Source of the DNA: Oehlia diaphana
Taxonomy: Eukaryota; Glomeromycota; Glomeromycetes; Glomerales; Glomeraceae
Length of the DNA: 64,000 bases
Direction: 5' to 3'
NCBI GenBank assembly: GCA_003833135.1
Contig: QZLH01000403.1
Coordinates: forward strand, 22,882 to 86,881
Part shown: one piece after another, positions 11,240-24,550 of the stretch
Position numbering within the stretch: the first letter of the stretch is position 1
Layout of the letters: each line of letters starts with the position of its first letter
Position numbers and translations under genes: made by a program
The notes under the pieces: model-generated
What the model saw: the letters and a program-made list of their open reading frames with translations, nothing else
Told to the model about the DNA's origin: nothing
The model's database searches: none

Positions 11240-11930
11240 ATTAACTAAAAAAGTGAAAAATCAAAATGTTAGTAAGACATTTCGTTAAATAAAAACAATC
11301 AAAGAAAAACTCTGATATCCACCAAAATTCACTGTCCCAAAATGCGGTCTCCTAAAAAAAAAGTGAAAAATTAAAACGTTAGTAGAATGTTCAATAAGAA
11401 AAATATAATCGTCCAAGATCCGGTTACCTAAAAAAAGAGAAAATTGAAGATATTGCATGCGCCCAGATCTGAAGAATAAGCTGCATTCAAAAAAGATAAA
11501 AATGGAAACGTTAAAAAACGTTTCGCTGAAGAAAAAGTTTATAATTACTTTTCACTCTTACCGAAATTTATGTTCATAGATATTTGAAGAAATCATCTAA
11601 ATAAGATAAAAACGAAACGGTAATATTCATTTCATTAAAGAAATACCTATTCAAAAACATTCCATACTGAATTTCCAAAAGAAATAATTTAAAAATAGTG
11701 ATCCCCACCAAACTTCCACGCGCCCAGAGACTCGGACATCTAAAGAAAAGAAAAATTGAAATCTGAAACGTTAGAAACGTTTCATTAAAATACAATAAAC
11801 ATTTAAGAAAAAATTTCCTACCATATTCCCATACGTCTAAATGCCCAAAGAACCGAGCCGTAAAAAAGTAAAAAAAGTAAAAAACAAACTATTAGAAATT
11901 GTTCGTAAAATAAAAAACAATATCGCCAAT
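11240..11930 (-). repeat. Decayed tandem array of exon-intron-like units
   Basis: Related segments recur near 11246, 11353, 11430, 11491, 11599, 11742 and 11861. Read on the minus strand each resembles an intron 3' half: an AACG/GAAACG core, a branch-site-like CTAAC (TACTAAC twice, near 11270 and 11376), a T-rich tract ending TTTTTTAG, then a short GC-richer stretch with the pattern TCTGGGC or TTTGGGC. Exon-like pieces contain EFWWISEF and EVWWGSLF. Stops occur in all frames, so this is either a dead gene built by duplication of one exon-intron unit or a gene with very small exons I could not join. Confidence 0.5.
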
Positions 11931-12127
11931 AGCAATAGTACAAAAGTCAATAAAGTCACATTATTAAAGGTTAAATAATTTGCGCTCTGGCAGCCAATAA
12001 AAATATGTAAATTTATAATTTTTTCACAAGAAAAGAAATGCTTTTAAACATTTCTTAATTAAAAAAAAACTTTTCTAAATTCTCGTTTTACCTTGGGCCT
12101 GATGAAAATCGGTGTTTCTAAAAAGTA

Positions 12128-12490
12128 GAGGTTGGAACCGACCAAAAAAACTTAACCGATTAATAATCGATTAACCAAGGGCCCTAATCGATTAATAATC
12201 GATTAATATTAAAAATATTGAAAAATCTTCTTTTTTTTTGACCGTAGATTGCACCAAATTGTTCTTGATCATACATTTAGTCATAGAAAAGTCCTATTTA
12301 TTATTATTGTCATTAAAAAATTAATACAAATTCGTCCAAGTCCGGAGAACACGTGACCAAAGATTCACAGCTCTGGGCCGCATTAGATAATTTGACCAGA
12401 ATTATGGTTTGATAATTTCAATTTTAATCGATTACCCGATTTTTGAGATACCCTATATTCGATTAACCGTCTTAATCGATTCCAAACTCT
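12128..12490. mobile_element. Inverted-repeat element related to the 5053 element, 363 bp
   Basis: The left end AGAGGTTGGAACCGA and the reverse-complemented right end AGAGTTTGGAATCGA differ at two positions in 15. The pattern resembles the AGTGCTTCGATCCG ends at 5053 and 50113. The interior is filled with TCGATTAAT repeats, as the 5053 element is filled with ATCCGGAT. I found no convincing flanking duplication, so it may be old or bounded differently. Confidence 0.5.
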
Positions 12491-12719
12491 TGAGTACAAA
12501 GATACAAAAGACCCCGGCCATTTTCACAAAAAAAAATCATAATCAGAACATGCCTACATAATAGGGGGTACGCGTTATTAGCGCGTTACATAAAATTACT
12601 GATTTAGATGGTAATGATAGTAATGAAAGGAACCAATTATGGATCAATTCGATTTTCAAGCGGGCGGGTCGACAAACATATAGTCCTACGGAATAATAAT
12701 ACAGTAAGTAAAAAATTGC

Positions 12720-13563
12720 AGAAGACAATTAATTAATCTAATCCAATTTAATTATTGGTTTGAAAGCTGATTTTACGAGACGGCTATTAGAATTTTATTA
12801 CTTGCGAATAATATTAACATTGTGAAACATTTAGTTCCTAAAATAAGCTTTCCATCTTTTCTGAAGACCTACGTTGTTTAGAGGCCAAGCATCATTGGAA
12901 GCCGACCGCATCAGCACCTCCCACCAAATCACCTCGTAAGTCTGATAAAGACAGAAAAAAAAACTCGCCGCCAATTAAAGAGTAGAATTTGAGCAATAAG
13001 CTCAAGTCTTCGACTCGTTTGCGTGATAAATCCAAAACTCAACAAAAGACTGATGATACACGTTCTTTGCTTCTTAAACTCCTGAATCTTCTGGTTTAAT
13101 GATCGGGTTACAAATCCTAATATAGCATAGAGAAGGCGGCTTCAACGTTTCATTATAATTTTGATTAACCACGTGGCGCCTTTCTTTTTGTAGGATTCAA
13201 GGCAGTTTTATTTGGTGTTTTAGGAGCGTTTAGGGTTTTTGTAGGATGATGATTTTGTTTTTTTTAGTTAATTGCTTTTTTATTTTTTTTTCGGCGTCCT
13301 TTGGTTTTTTTTAGCTCCCGCTTTTTTCCATCCGCATTTTTTGCTGTCATATTCCAGGCCCCAGTTTGTTATTTCTTTTCGTTTTATTTTTTTTTATTTC
13401 ATTTGGGTTTTAGCGTAGTTCTCCAGCTTTAAATAGTACCCAATCGTGAGTAGGCCCGTATGGGCGAAATCACTGTAATTTTGTCGTCTTTTAAACTATT
13501 GTTAAAAATTTTTTTGGATGTACTTCTGTGTTACTACTCTAGATCAAAATAAATAAATAAAAA
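12720..13563 (+). mobile_element. Retroelement-like remnant ending in (AAAT)n
   Basis: A basic, Pro/Ser/Lys-rich coding-like segment at 12890-12985 (TKSPRKSDKDRKKNSPP) ends in a stop. It is followed by a GC-richer, T-rich untranslated-looking stretch and ends at 13547-13563 with tandem AAAT units. A 5'-truncated copy ending in a short simple repeat is typical of LINE-type elements. No reverse transcriptase motif is present, so the class is inferred. Confidence 0.35.
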
Positions 13564-14320
13564 TTCCATCTTTCTCTCAGCCGTTCTTTAGATATTGCAA
13601 AGCAAAAATATTTGAAAGTACATTTTTTATTCATGTAACTAGGGTGTAGAACTTTGTGGAGAGCACTGAGATGACTGCCTTGTATTCATTCAGTAGCTCA
13701 TATGAGAGATCTTCACACCTGTACATTTGTTAGTGATGTATCACAAGTTGCGTCAAATTGTGTTACGTCATTCTTGCGTATTAAAATAGTCTTTTTTTTA
13801 TCCATTTTCCTTTTTTTGCGATTACTACTTCTTTAATTAACAGTATATTTGTCTCCTTTGACTTACTCTTCTAATCTATTTAAAACATTATTAACTAAAT
13901 TAAATCCATATTATTACCATTTGTTTCTAATGAGTAAGAGATGTTACCGGAATTTCTGCTTTTTTATCGTTATTGTACCAAGCGTCAAAATTCAAAAGGT
14001 AAATTTGATATTACGAAGACACATGGCAATATGGCGCCACTGACGTTGACACTAAAAAAGTTAATGTTACCATAAACTTCAAATGTCTGCACTACTACAT
14101 GTAACTGACTAGAAAAAATTAAATTTATTTAGACATAAAAACATTGATATTTTTTTTTTTAATTTCTTTTTCATAGCCATATCATTCATAACCTTCTTAC
14201 TAACTAATATAATAATAAAAGTTTTATACTGAAATGAAATAATAACTAATCATATTAAATAATTTTCAGTGAATTAAAAAAAATTTGCTATTGAACTATT
14301 AAAGCTAATTTATTTAATTA
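13564..14320. other. Intergenic, no gene seen
   Basis: AT-rich sequence downstream of the BTB-TLDc gene at 14321-15823. It probably includes that gene's 3' untranslated region. Nothing else recognised. Confidence 0.5.
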
Positions 14321-15823
14321 TTATTTTTTTTTTTTTTTGACTACTTGAAATACTTCGTAATTTTCTACTGTAAATTTGACTGGAATACCTATATTAGGAT
14401 AGATATGACTTCCATTATTATTATTATTATTATTAGTCCAATTTTTCGAACTATAACTATTTAGATAACCCATTTTAGGTCCATATTCATTACCACAATA
14501 AACAGCAAAAAGTTTCTGATTAACATAACCTAATTTTACTGTAGAATTATTTTTTATATCGATAAAATTAAATATGAAACTATCAGAAGTTGTTTTCCAA
14601 TTATTTCCTTCCCAATCAAGTGGATTATATCCTCCAATTAACTGTGTTGAACCTTGAATTTTTGCCACCCAAATAGTAGCTCCTTTATTATCACAATTAT
14701 TATGAAATGATTCAGTACTAAAACCACCTTGATTTGAACTATGTAATAATTTAAAATAGTAAGGATTATTTTTTAAATTATAATAATCTGAAGAATCCTT
14801 TTTATCAACCCATGAAGCGAAAAGTGTGATGTGTTTAGGTTCAATTAATGTTGATTCAACTTTTAAATCTAATCTTCTTGATGGTGCTACATTAGTTTTA
14901 GGTTTCAAATTAGGAACTATATGAAATTCTAAAAGATCATTAATTAAATCTTGTGGTAAAACATCTTTATAACGATAAACCTTGTAAAAGAAATCTGCAG
15001 GTTCAATATCATAAAATCTAATTAATGGAACATATTTATGTAATGATCGCTCAATTTTAATAATATCATCTTTATTCCATTTTTTTGGGTCATTCTCAAC
15101 ATTTTGTTGATTAAAACACCACCTCAATAAATTCTCCCAAATTTCAACTTCTTCAATATCCAAATCATCTCTTTTTAACAATAATTCCAATAAAGGAGCC
15201 TTTAAATTAACAAAATTATTAGAATTAAATAATATCTTGGGTTCTTTACAAATTTCTTCAAGAAAAAAATCCCATAAATCTGTAAACGCTTCATGATAAT
15301 AAACAGTTTCAAGAACACCGGATGGGTTTTGATTTAAAAATTCAGTTTGATGCTTAATTAAAAATTCTTGAATAAAAGTAATCAATGATTGAATATTAAG
15401 TTCATCTACAGCTATCAATAATTTCAATACATCTGTACCTTGTAAATTATTCAATTCAATATTTCCATAATAAATAAATCTAAGAATAGAATAATTATTA
15501 GAGATAATCTTATTATTTTAAATCTTTTAAATCAAAAATATTATTTTTTTTAAGTTGTATTATAATTACCTTAGAATGATGTCCAATAAATGTGGTGAAA
15601 TATTTGGTTTCTTAAAGATAAATTTTCCATCCTTTTTTTCGGCCCGTTCATTAGAAAATGCAGAACGAAAATATTGAGATCTTATACATAAAATATTTGA
15701 ATGAGCATGGATTTCTTTAATGTTTGGTTCTTCTCCTGCATAAATGATAACGTCATATCCAAATTCTGACTCAAAAAGATTTTTATAATCGTCGGATAAT
15801 TCAGTCAAAAATTTTGAAGACAT
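14321..15823 (-). CDS. BTB-BACK-TLDc domain protein
   Basis: Two exons, 15570-15823 and 14321-15479, joined by a 90-bp phase-2 intron, give 470 residues. The start is MSSKF. The BTB/POZ domain occupies about residues 20-105 (YDVIIYAGE, HAHSNILCIRSQYFRSAFS, then FIYYGNIEL across the splice). A BACK-like helical region follows (LLKRDDL, WENLLRWC, FYDIEPADFFYKV). The TLDc domain covers about residues 285-465 (LFASWVDKK, GATIWVAKIQ, IGGYNPLDW, SDSFIFNF, IYPNIGIP, YEVFQV). BTB proteins commonly dimerise and act as Cullin-3 adaptors. TLDc domains are linked to oxidative-stress protection and V-ATPase binding. The precise role here is unknown. A short Asn run near residue 437 and a C-terminal Lys run come from slippage-prone repeats. 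Its closest relative here is at 61677-63163. Confidence 0.92.
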
Positions 15824-18814
15824 TTTTGTAAAAAGTCGACAAAAATTAAAAGTTTGAGCTTCACCTTATTTATATGATTTTAATGGATGATCGTTACACA
15901 GTAAAAATTCTGTACTACAATATTTAAATCGAGAGGCGTAGAAAATTGACGTAATTATTCATAACAAAAAATATAACAGAAATGTACTGTACGTAGTACA
16001 ATCAGACAGATATTTAATTTGGTTTCGTATTTTCGCTTCTTTTCTTTTTTCATTCATTCGATAAATTTTTTTTCGCCGTAAATAATTCTATGCACTTTAC
16101 TCATTGTTATTTGGAAATAAAATAAATAAAAAAATTTTTTTTTCTTTATAGAATAATTAAGATTTACCTTTGAGATTTTCCCGTTTGCTAATAACACCTT
16201 TTGCTCAACTAGTTCTAATAAATAGGAAAAGAAAAAATTTGTAAATTAATATACTCTTAAAATTTTACATTTTTTTTTTTTAATTTATACCACTTTATTA
16301 TTTTTAAAATATTTTAATTAATTTGATATTTAATCTGATGGATTGGAATGGTCTTGAGTATTTATAGTGTTTGTGACATCTATTTTGACAATTGGGAGTT
16401 CTATATTGTATATTAACCGAGTTTTATATCATGGTCAACTAAACGATAAATACTCTATTTAAAGATAATTGATGCTTTATATCATGGTAGTTCAGAAAGT
16501 TGTAATACAAAATGGGTGACCACGATCGATCCGCGAATAACCTTTTTTTTTAAAAACAAGCAATAGGTTTCATTAAGAATTGCGTGATTTTAGAAAAACA
16601 AAAATGTTTATTATACCAGATTGAATCTAAGATGCTACTTAGTTTTACAATAATCATAGTCAAAACCTTTAAGAATTAAATATATTATATATAAATTTTA
16701 TTTTTTTAAATAATTACTTTCCACCATTTGATCAAAACTTATGTAAAAAGATTAGAAATGAATAATATTTTAAATTAAGTTATTTGAGATTTCTCTCTTA
16801 AAATATTACTAAATTAAGATACCGCAATTTAAAGTTATTTATTATACTAGGAAATGGTGACCATCATAAGCCCAACAAGAATCGGACAACGGAGACATAT
16901 TGTATCACCTTAGTATAAATTGTTATACTTCGAATAATTAAACTAATGTTACTCAATCCTGATAATCCTAATAAGCAAAAAGTATAAAAAAGACAAAAAT
17001 ATAAATAATTTAAGTTAACAAAAAAAAACAGTTATGAAATTTACTTTTCACGTCCGAATTTTTAAAAATGTAAATTGAATTTAAACTTTTAACTTAGAAT
17101 TCATTCTTCTTTAAAAAATATAAATTTCTCTCTTATTATCTAATATTTGTAAGATTTGATTAATCATTGTCTTTTACATTGTAAGAATTATTATGGAAGG
17201 GATGTATTTTTAACGTTATTCATTATGAATTTTTCAGAATAATACAAATATTAAATCATATGGTAAGTTATTTAAAAACCATTTCTGATGAATTATAAGT
17301 GCTATAAATCAAATAAATTGACAATAACACTTTTTAAAAATAGTAAGAAGTGTAATTAAAAAAAAAATAATAATTTATTTGCTAAATCAATTTAATAAAT
17401 CGATATAATGAAATATAAAAGATACGAGGTGTAATTTAGTGAGTATCAATATTTAATGAATATTAATATTAATAACTATCTTTTTATTTGAATTGTAATT
17501 ATATATATTTCACAGTAATTATAATGTCATTATTAATAATTTTATCAAGTTAACTTAGCTCGGGAATTAAAATGCCCTTTAAATTTTCTCATCACATTTT
17601 TTTTATGAAAGGTTGGTGATTAACGTGTGACGTCCGTATAGAATATCTTTAAATACATAATCTCATTCGATTCCTTCAAAATTTTTATATATTAAATGAC
17701 ATGATACAATTAATACACGGTAATATGGTGCAAATTTAATGACATGCGTGTGATATCAATCTTAGTAATTATTTATGATCTAATATTCAATATATATCAG
17801 GTATGATAAACTACTTAAATATTTCAATTTACAAATGTAAAAAAAATAGTAGGTGCAAGATTCTTTTTTTTTCAAAAATTATACATAACTTCTAAAATAA
17901 ATGGAAATTAAAGGCTAATGCAAATGGAACAAATTGAAAAACTACGCAAAAAATGGCATATTATTAATTAATGTATTTCGATGCAATTTTGACAATAAAA
18001 ATAACACTGAATATTCGTTATTAAAATGATATAATTAATAATATATTATTTAACTGCAAAAAGATAATTCTGTGTGAAAATTATTTTACTATTGAAATTA
18101 ATATTATATGTTGAAGTGAATCATACTTCTATCTGAGTAATTGCCAATGATAAAACAGCTAAAACATTTCTAATAAAGCAAGAATTCAGATAAATTATCC
18201 TAAATACTAGATCTGAAATTAAAATAATAGAAATGAAAAACAATAAAAATCAATTCTTTTGCAAGTATTCAAAATACTTGTAAGTTTTTATTTATGAATT
18301 ATACTCATTATAGCTAACTTGTTTTCATCATACTTCGTCATAATTCGGAATTAAAAGTTTTATAGTTACTGTAAAAATACCGTTGTCATTGAATTAAACA
18401 ACGTAAATTATAGATTTATTTTCTTTTTTTCCTTTGAGTATTATAATAAAGTAATAGAACGACGAATTAATTTTTTTATAAATCCATTATGTAAATTTAG
18501 AATTTACTAATATAATTAACGCTCAATTTTAAAGTCTGCAAGAATTTATAATTTTATTGCATAAGTTATTAAATTGTTATTTATAGTAATGATTTAGTAT
18601 GATATACAGTACATATAATATATAATAATTTAATAAAATAAACAATGAATAATATATTTCATAAAAAAAATACAAACATATAAGAGACAAAAAATTGAAA
18701 TTCCATAAATATCGAAATATTTGGTTCAACTATAATTAAATGAACAAAATTTAGTATAAATATATATAAATTATTTGTAATAAACATAATAAATATGTTT
18801 TATTTTGTTTATAA
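15824..18814. other. Three-kilobase intergenic stretch
   Basis: No gene, RNA or clear element found. The sequence is AT-rich with normal CpG frequency for the window (about 17 by eye in 15901-16860). It separates the start of the BTB-TLDc gene from the end of the next kinase. Confidence 0.55.
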
Positions 18815-20291
18815 TCAGGTAGAAATTTCTAAATCAAATAATTTAGAATCTTGACAATCTATTAAATAATAAAATATTGTTAGTTGTGGATCTACTCAAA
18901 TCATAATAGTAATAATTTAAACACATTACCTTTACTATCTTCATCAAGGTATGAAGTAATAATAGATGAATTGATGGGTTTTGGCAAATTATTAAATGTA
19001 AATACTCTACTAGTGTATATTGCATCAGGATTTTTTTCGTATGAAGTTGAAATATTTGGTATCTCTTTATCAGCCTTTTCAAATATAGCCTTAATTTCCT
19101 TTCCTTTATAATCAAGTTTTACTACTTTCTGGACAATTTCACTGCAAGAATCATTCCAAAAATGTAATATGACATATAATTCAGTGGATGTTGGTCTTTG
19201 ATCAGGATTAGCATTCATACATCTATAAGCTAATTTCTTATAAATTTCAGGAGTTCCCTTGCCAAATTCAGGTCTGATTCCATTACATATTTCTAATGTT
19301 AAGCTTAAATCATGTTTTCTTTTATAAAAAGGAGGTTTTCCAGATGATAATTCTGTCATAATTACACCAAAACTATAGATATCAGAAGATAATGTATATG
19401 GTTCACCATTCAAAACTTCTGGAGCAATATATGGTAATACACCGCATATTTTATTACCTAATTTTTGTTCATTTGATGGTCCAGATAATCCAAAATCTGA
19501 AATATAAGTAGCACCATCCCGTAGTATATTTCCACTATGAAAATCTTTATGAAAATATCCTAAATAATGTAAATTTTTAAGATCGATAGCTATATTAAGC
19601 AATAAACTTAATTTTTCTTCCCAAAAAATATTATTAAATTTACATGAAAGAATACATCTCAAATTTCCTTGTTCTGCTAATTGTGTAATCATCATAAGTT
19701 CTTTTGTTTGTGGATCTTTGGTTATACCATAAAATTTCAATGAAAGATCGTCTAAATTGTATAACCTCCAATGTATTTTGAGCTGTTATACGAATTCAAA
19801 TTTAAAATAATTAATTATTATTACTAAGAATTAATTTTAAAAACTACATATGTAAAAAAATATACCTCATTTAAATATTCAGCCGAAATATTTTGCGATC
19901 CATTCAATCTTTTCAAAGCTACTTTTATAGGGTTGGGTTCTTTATTTTTCCAACTTCCATCATCTTGTCTTTTATTTGTTTTGCCATCAATCCATTTTGC
20001 AGAGTATACTTTGGCAAATCCACCTTCACCAATTTGCTTTACATCTTCAAATCTATCAAATGGTACCCATTCAAGAAATTTATTATTTTTTGCGTTATAA
20101 ATTGTATCCTTGATAAATTCGTCAACATCATTATTCCCACTAGTCCATCCTTCAATCAAACAACGAGGAACACTTTCTTTACACCACAGATCCCAATTTT
20201 TATGATCAATATATACTGAATTTGAATCATTGTCAGAAAAATTTAATTTATTAAATTCAGATTCTATTTGAACTTCATTATTTATATTCAT
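18815..20291 (-). CDS. Tyrosine-kinase-like protein kinase (three exons)
   Basis: Exons 19866-20291, 18930-19782 and 18815-18858 give 440 residues. I chose the ATG at 20291 (MNINNE); an in-frame ATG at 20348 would add 19 hydrophobic residues. The leader contains a WTSGNNDVDEFI segment typical of this family. The domain has IGEGGFAKVY, VALKRL with the ATP lysine, GYFHKDFHSGNIL, SDFGLS, APE, DIYSFGVIMTELSSGKPPF and DQRPT. All catalytic residues are kept, with HKD in place of HRD. It is closely similar to the kinase at 6838-8484, with the same two intron positions, so the two are recent paralogues. The final exon choice uses the acceptor at 18859; an acceptor nearer 18891 would add 11 in-frame residues, so alternative splicing is possible. 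Confidence 0.88.
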
Positions 20292-20348
20292 TATTACAGT
20301 ATATTTTATATTTGGAAATATTTTAATATTTGTAAAAGAGAATTTCAA

Positions 20349-22820
20349 GTTTAAAAAAATCGGCGTTAATTTATATTATCAATGAGGATAAAAAAGGTAT
20401 TATTAAATTGACGATCAAATTAGTTGTATCACGGTAATACGGAATATCGGAATTTTTCGGTGCTGCTCTTGAAAATCAAAAATATTTTTTTTAAGAATTA
20501 TTACTATATATTATTAAAAAATAACAAGTGTAATTTAATAAATTAAATATTTTAAAAATTTGAAATAAAAATTATGTCTCTTTGAAGCATATCTTTTTAA
20601 GATAATAATATTATCTATATTATTCAAGTTTTGAAATTTAATGATTCATTTGTTATTTTCGTCCAATTATTAATAATTCAGTATAAAGAGATAATTTTTT
20701 TTAATATAAAGATTGTAAAATAATTAATTTTAGTTCCAAGTTCTTTTTTAGCTGAAGTTTTTTTGTAATAGAGAGATCACCAATTTCAAGATGATGTAAT
20801 TGGTAAAAAGGTGAAGATATAATGAACGCCCAAACCTATATTAATAGTGAAAGATATAATTATTAATTATGATATATAAATCTCATGCATCTGATATTGC
20901 AAAATGCAAATGATATTTTTTTAAGAAGAAATCACAACATGCTCTTTTATAAGTAAATAAACTATAATAAAATTATATAGCTTAAAACTCAAAATAGGTT
21001 ATATCATAAATAGTTTGTACGCCTCAATGAGTTTTACTTGCAAAATATTTTGTAATTAAAATAAGCATTTTTTTTTTTATTCGAAATCAATTTTATTTTA
21101 CACTGGATAACACACTAAAACCATGCTGATGCAATAAAATATGAAAATATTTATTACCGTATTTATAAATTTTTTTTTTTTACTTCAATAAATTAAATTT
21201 TTTATATTCTAAATAGGAAAATAAGTAGAAAAGTAATTTTAACAAGTTATTTATAGAATTTATCTAATTAACTTAGATTATTTTAGATCTTGGACGCTAT
21301 TTATTTACTTTTCACCAACAATTTAACGACACCATACAAGGATAAGAACTGTCCATAAATGACGGTGTAATTTTAAGAGTAAGCTAACTATAAATTAAAA
21401 TAAGTAACAGTCGTAAATAGTTACGAATCCTTATATTTCAGTTAATATTGATTGTTGATTATTTATTAACAATAAAACTTGTGGAAATATATTAGAAATT
21501 CATGAAATTATTAATTGCTTAATTTTTTAATGATTAAAATTAAAATTTCTTTAGTGTATAATAAATATTATTAAATAATTAAAATTTTAAAAAATTGGTT
21601 AAAGTGAGTATGAACTAGTTCCTTAAAGTAATGGAAAATTGTCTTTTAAAGAATTTTTAACGTCGTTTGTAATTTAAACACAATATATGTTGGACGGAGT
21701 ATTGAATAAGCTCGTAAGCGTGATATTATACTTAATACGTAAAATAAGAAACATATTAGCTACAGTATATACAGTATTTGGTGCTATCGATCTCTTTTTA
21801 GATAATAATATATATAAATGAAATTGAAATTTCGTAACTATCATCTCTAATATTGTTGTTTTATATATTTGATAATTTGTTTCAACCATTAACAAATTTA
21901 GCTTCACATGATTATTAGTGTGACGTTAAGCCCAGCCCACTAACCCAGTTATTTATAAATAACCTTGTCTTCCTCGCTTAAAATAAAACTTTTGAAATTT
22001 GATATTTTCAAAAAAAAAAGTTTGTAACTTGAAGTAATATTGGATTCTTATTTCAATCGAGAATAAAAAAGTATCTTTATTTGTCAAAAAACAGTTTATT
22101 CTATATTATACATGTAAGAAAGGATATCATTTTTCTTTTTTAAATCAGATCCTTTAATGATAACTATATTATGAAAATTCCCAAGATATAGAGACTTACA
22201 GTATCAAATCTAACTATTTATAGCCGCAAAAGAAAAATAAGGTGATTTGGATATGTCATGTAACACTTACTATATAAAAGAATCTTAAATAAATGATATC
22301 ATGATATAATATATTTAATATCGTACGAGAACAATTTGATTTCAAATCAAATTATTCTAATAAATACTGCGGTCGAACCAATTTTTTCTTACTCGTTAAA
22401 AAAAAAAATTTATTCTTATCAATAAAATCAATAAAACCAACTATAAAAACAAATTTGGCGCAAATTTGCTTTTATGGATTTATATTCAATAAACTGTTTT
22501 AGTAACGTTTGTAAAATAATATAATATTTATAATTGTTAAAACAATAAATAAATATTAATGTTAAAATCTTATTTGTATAGTATAGTGATAATATAATTA
22601 CTAATAAGCTATATTGGTGTCACATTGATTATCCATTTTTATAAGTTTTTTAATTGAGTAATTCTTACTGCGGCGATAATAATTTCATTTATATAATATA
22701 CCTTTTTCTAATTTTTTTTCTACTCTTTCACACTCTCATAATCTTTCATCAACAAAAAAAAAATACATATATATATTTTTTTTATTATAACTTCACTTGT
22801 TAAACTTAATAATAAAGAAT
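20349..22820. other. Divergent intergenic region
   Basis: About 2.5 kb between the start of the kinase on the left and the start of the gene at 22821, so it should hold both promoters. AT-rich with no recognised element. The short TA-rich block just upstream of 22821 is compatible with a core promoter but not diagnostic. Confidence 0.5.
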
Positions 22821-24000
22821 ATGTCTTCTTCCGAGTTTTGCGAAAGTTTATATTTATTTGAGGATGATGAAGTTGTAAGTATTATTTTTCATAAAATGTT
22901 TTAAATGTTTTATAAAAAGTTTGACTTAATCATTAATGATATAAAAAAATTATTAAATAATTATTTTAGGATAGTGAACGAAATTTTACTCTTGAATCTC
23001 TTGGTGCTCCCGTAATGGTTCATTTACCTGTGGATATTTTGGAACGTCAAAAATTTTCTAAATATTCATCTTCACTCTTAAAGAAACCTTCTGCTGATGA
23101 ATTTTTATCTATGAAAAGACAAGATTTAAAGAAAAATCTTAAAGATTTTATTGATGTGGCTTTTCCTTCTTCAAGAAATCCTTATAATTATTTATTATCA
23201 AGTCCTGGTCCAATATATAATTTGGAAAAATTTTATTTCGCTAATCAAAAAGATTTAAAAAAACCTCCAAAATATAAATTTTATTATGATAATTATTTAA
23301 ATTCTTATCTTTGTACATTAAAATTTAATGATAATATTGAATTTTCTGATCAAATGCCAACAAAAATTTTAGCAAAACTTCATGTAGCTTATAAAGCACT
23401 TATTAAAATTAAAAAACAATTGAAAGAGAAGAATGAAAAAGAGAAAGCTGCAAGAAAAAAAGCTGAAAAAACGAAATATATTAAAGAAAAGTTAGAAAAT
23501 GATATTTTAGCAAAAATTAGACAAGATAAGCAATTGAATGATCAACCACCAAAAAAATTTTATTCACATCCTCGAGTTCAAATGTTATGGGCTAATAAGG
23601 AACGTGAACCTGAGGATGATAATTGGTTCATGGAAAATATTAGTAAAAGAAATTTTTCTTTATTTGGTGATTTTTATCCAACTTTTGTTAAGTCTAAATT
23701 TATTTCAAACAAACGAAATTTTGATTTAAATGAAGAGGTAAGAAAATATTATATTTAATCTCGTTTCTTTATATTTCCAAACTTAGAAAAAGATTAATTT
23801 TTTTTATTTTTTTATTACTTAATAGGAAAATGTTCACTCTCATGTTAATAAGAAAATTAGATTAGAGAAGGAAATGGTAAGTATTTATATTTACAATTTC
23901 TATTTAGATTACTCAAGCTGATAATATACGGAACAAAAAAATAGTAGGAACCAATACGATATTGTTGATTAACATCAATAGTCTCAGGGAAGCCATTTGA
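22821..24000 (+). CDS. Coiled-coil protein of unknown function (four exons)
   Basis: Exons 22821-22874, 22970-23737, 23826-23876 and 23908-24000 give 321 residues with an unbroken frame and consensus GTAAG-type donors. The N-terminus is acidic (MSSSEFCESLYLFEDDEV). The middle is rich in Lys, Phe, Tyr and Asn. A strongly charged segment around residues 160-210 (KKQLKEKNEKEKAARKKAEK) should form a helix or short coiled coil. There is no signal peptide or membrane segment. I recognise no domain. All introns are phase 0. It is isolated, with gene-poor DNA on both sides. The last exon lacks strong composition support, so the true end could be at an alternative splice. Confidence 0.75.
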
Positions 24001-24372
24001 GGATCTATATCTGAACCAGAAGAGTCAGAAGGACTAAATTCAGGGTATATTGGATGGTATATCATTAGACTAGTTGCATTTTACAACAATCTTTTAATTT
24101 TTATTCTTTTTTTAAAGTAATTTACAAGATTAATAATAAAAAGAAATACTTCAAGCATATTTTAAGATGTTGCTTTTTAAAGATGCAACAGATGAATAAA
24201 TTAATAATCTTTTGTTCACTTGATTTGGCTTAATTTTGTTTATTATAACTATCCAAAGTATGAATAATTAAAAATTATGTCATAAAATAGGTTTCATTTT
24301 CTTTTCCAGATCCTGATTAATTGTACAATGTACGTACAATAGTCTATTAGAAATTAATTGTATGATATAGAG

Positions 24373-24550
24373 AGTCATGGTCTGTCATGACGACAGTAAT
24401 CTCGACTAACTAGATTGATCATTTGATTGATAATCTTGACTATTAATTTTTATTAATTTAATTTGATAGTTGATCGGTCAAACAGTTTGATGAGAAGCCT
24501 GGAAGACTGACTGATTATCATGGTCATGACTTGTCATGACTAGCTATGAC
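24373..24550. repeat. Inverted-repeat element around GTCATGAC motifs
   Basis: The left arm GTCATGGTCTGTCATGAC begins at 24373. It is mirrored by GTCATGACTAGCTATGAC ending at 24550. About 18 bp pair with a few mismatches, and inner copies of GTCATGAC occur. No target duplication was found, so it could be a MITE or a simple palindrome cluster. Confidence 0.4.
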
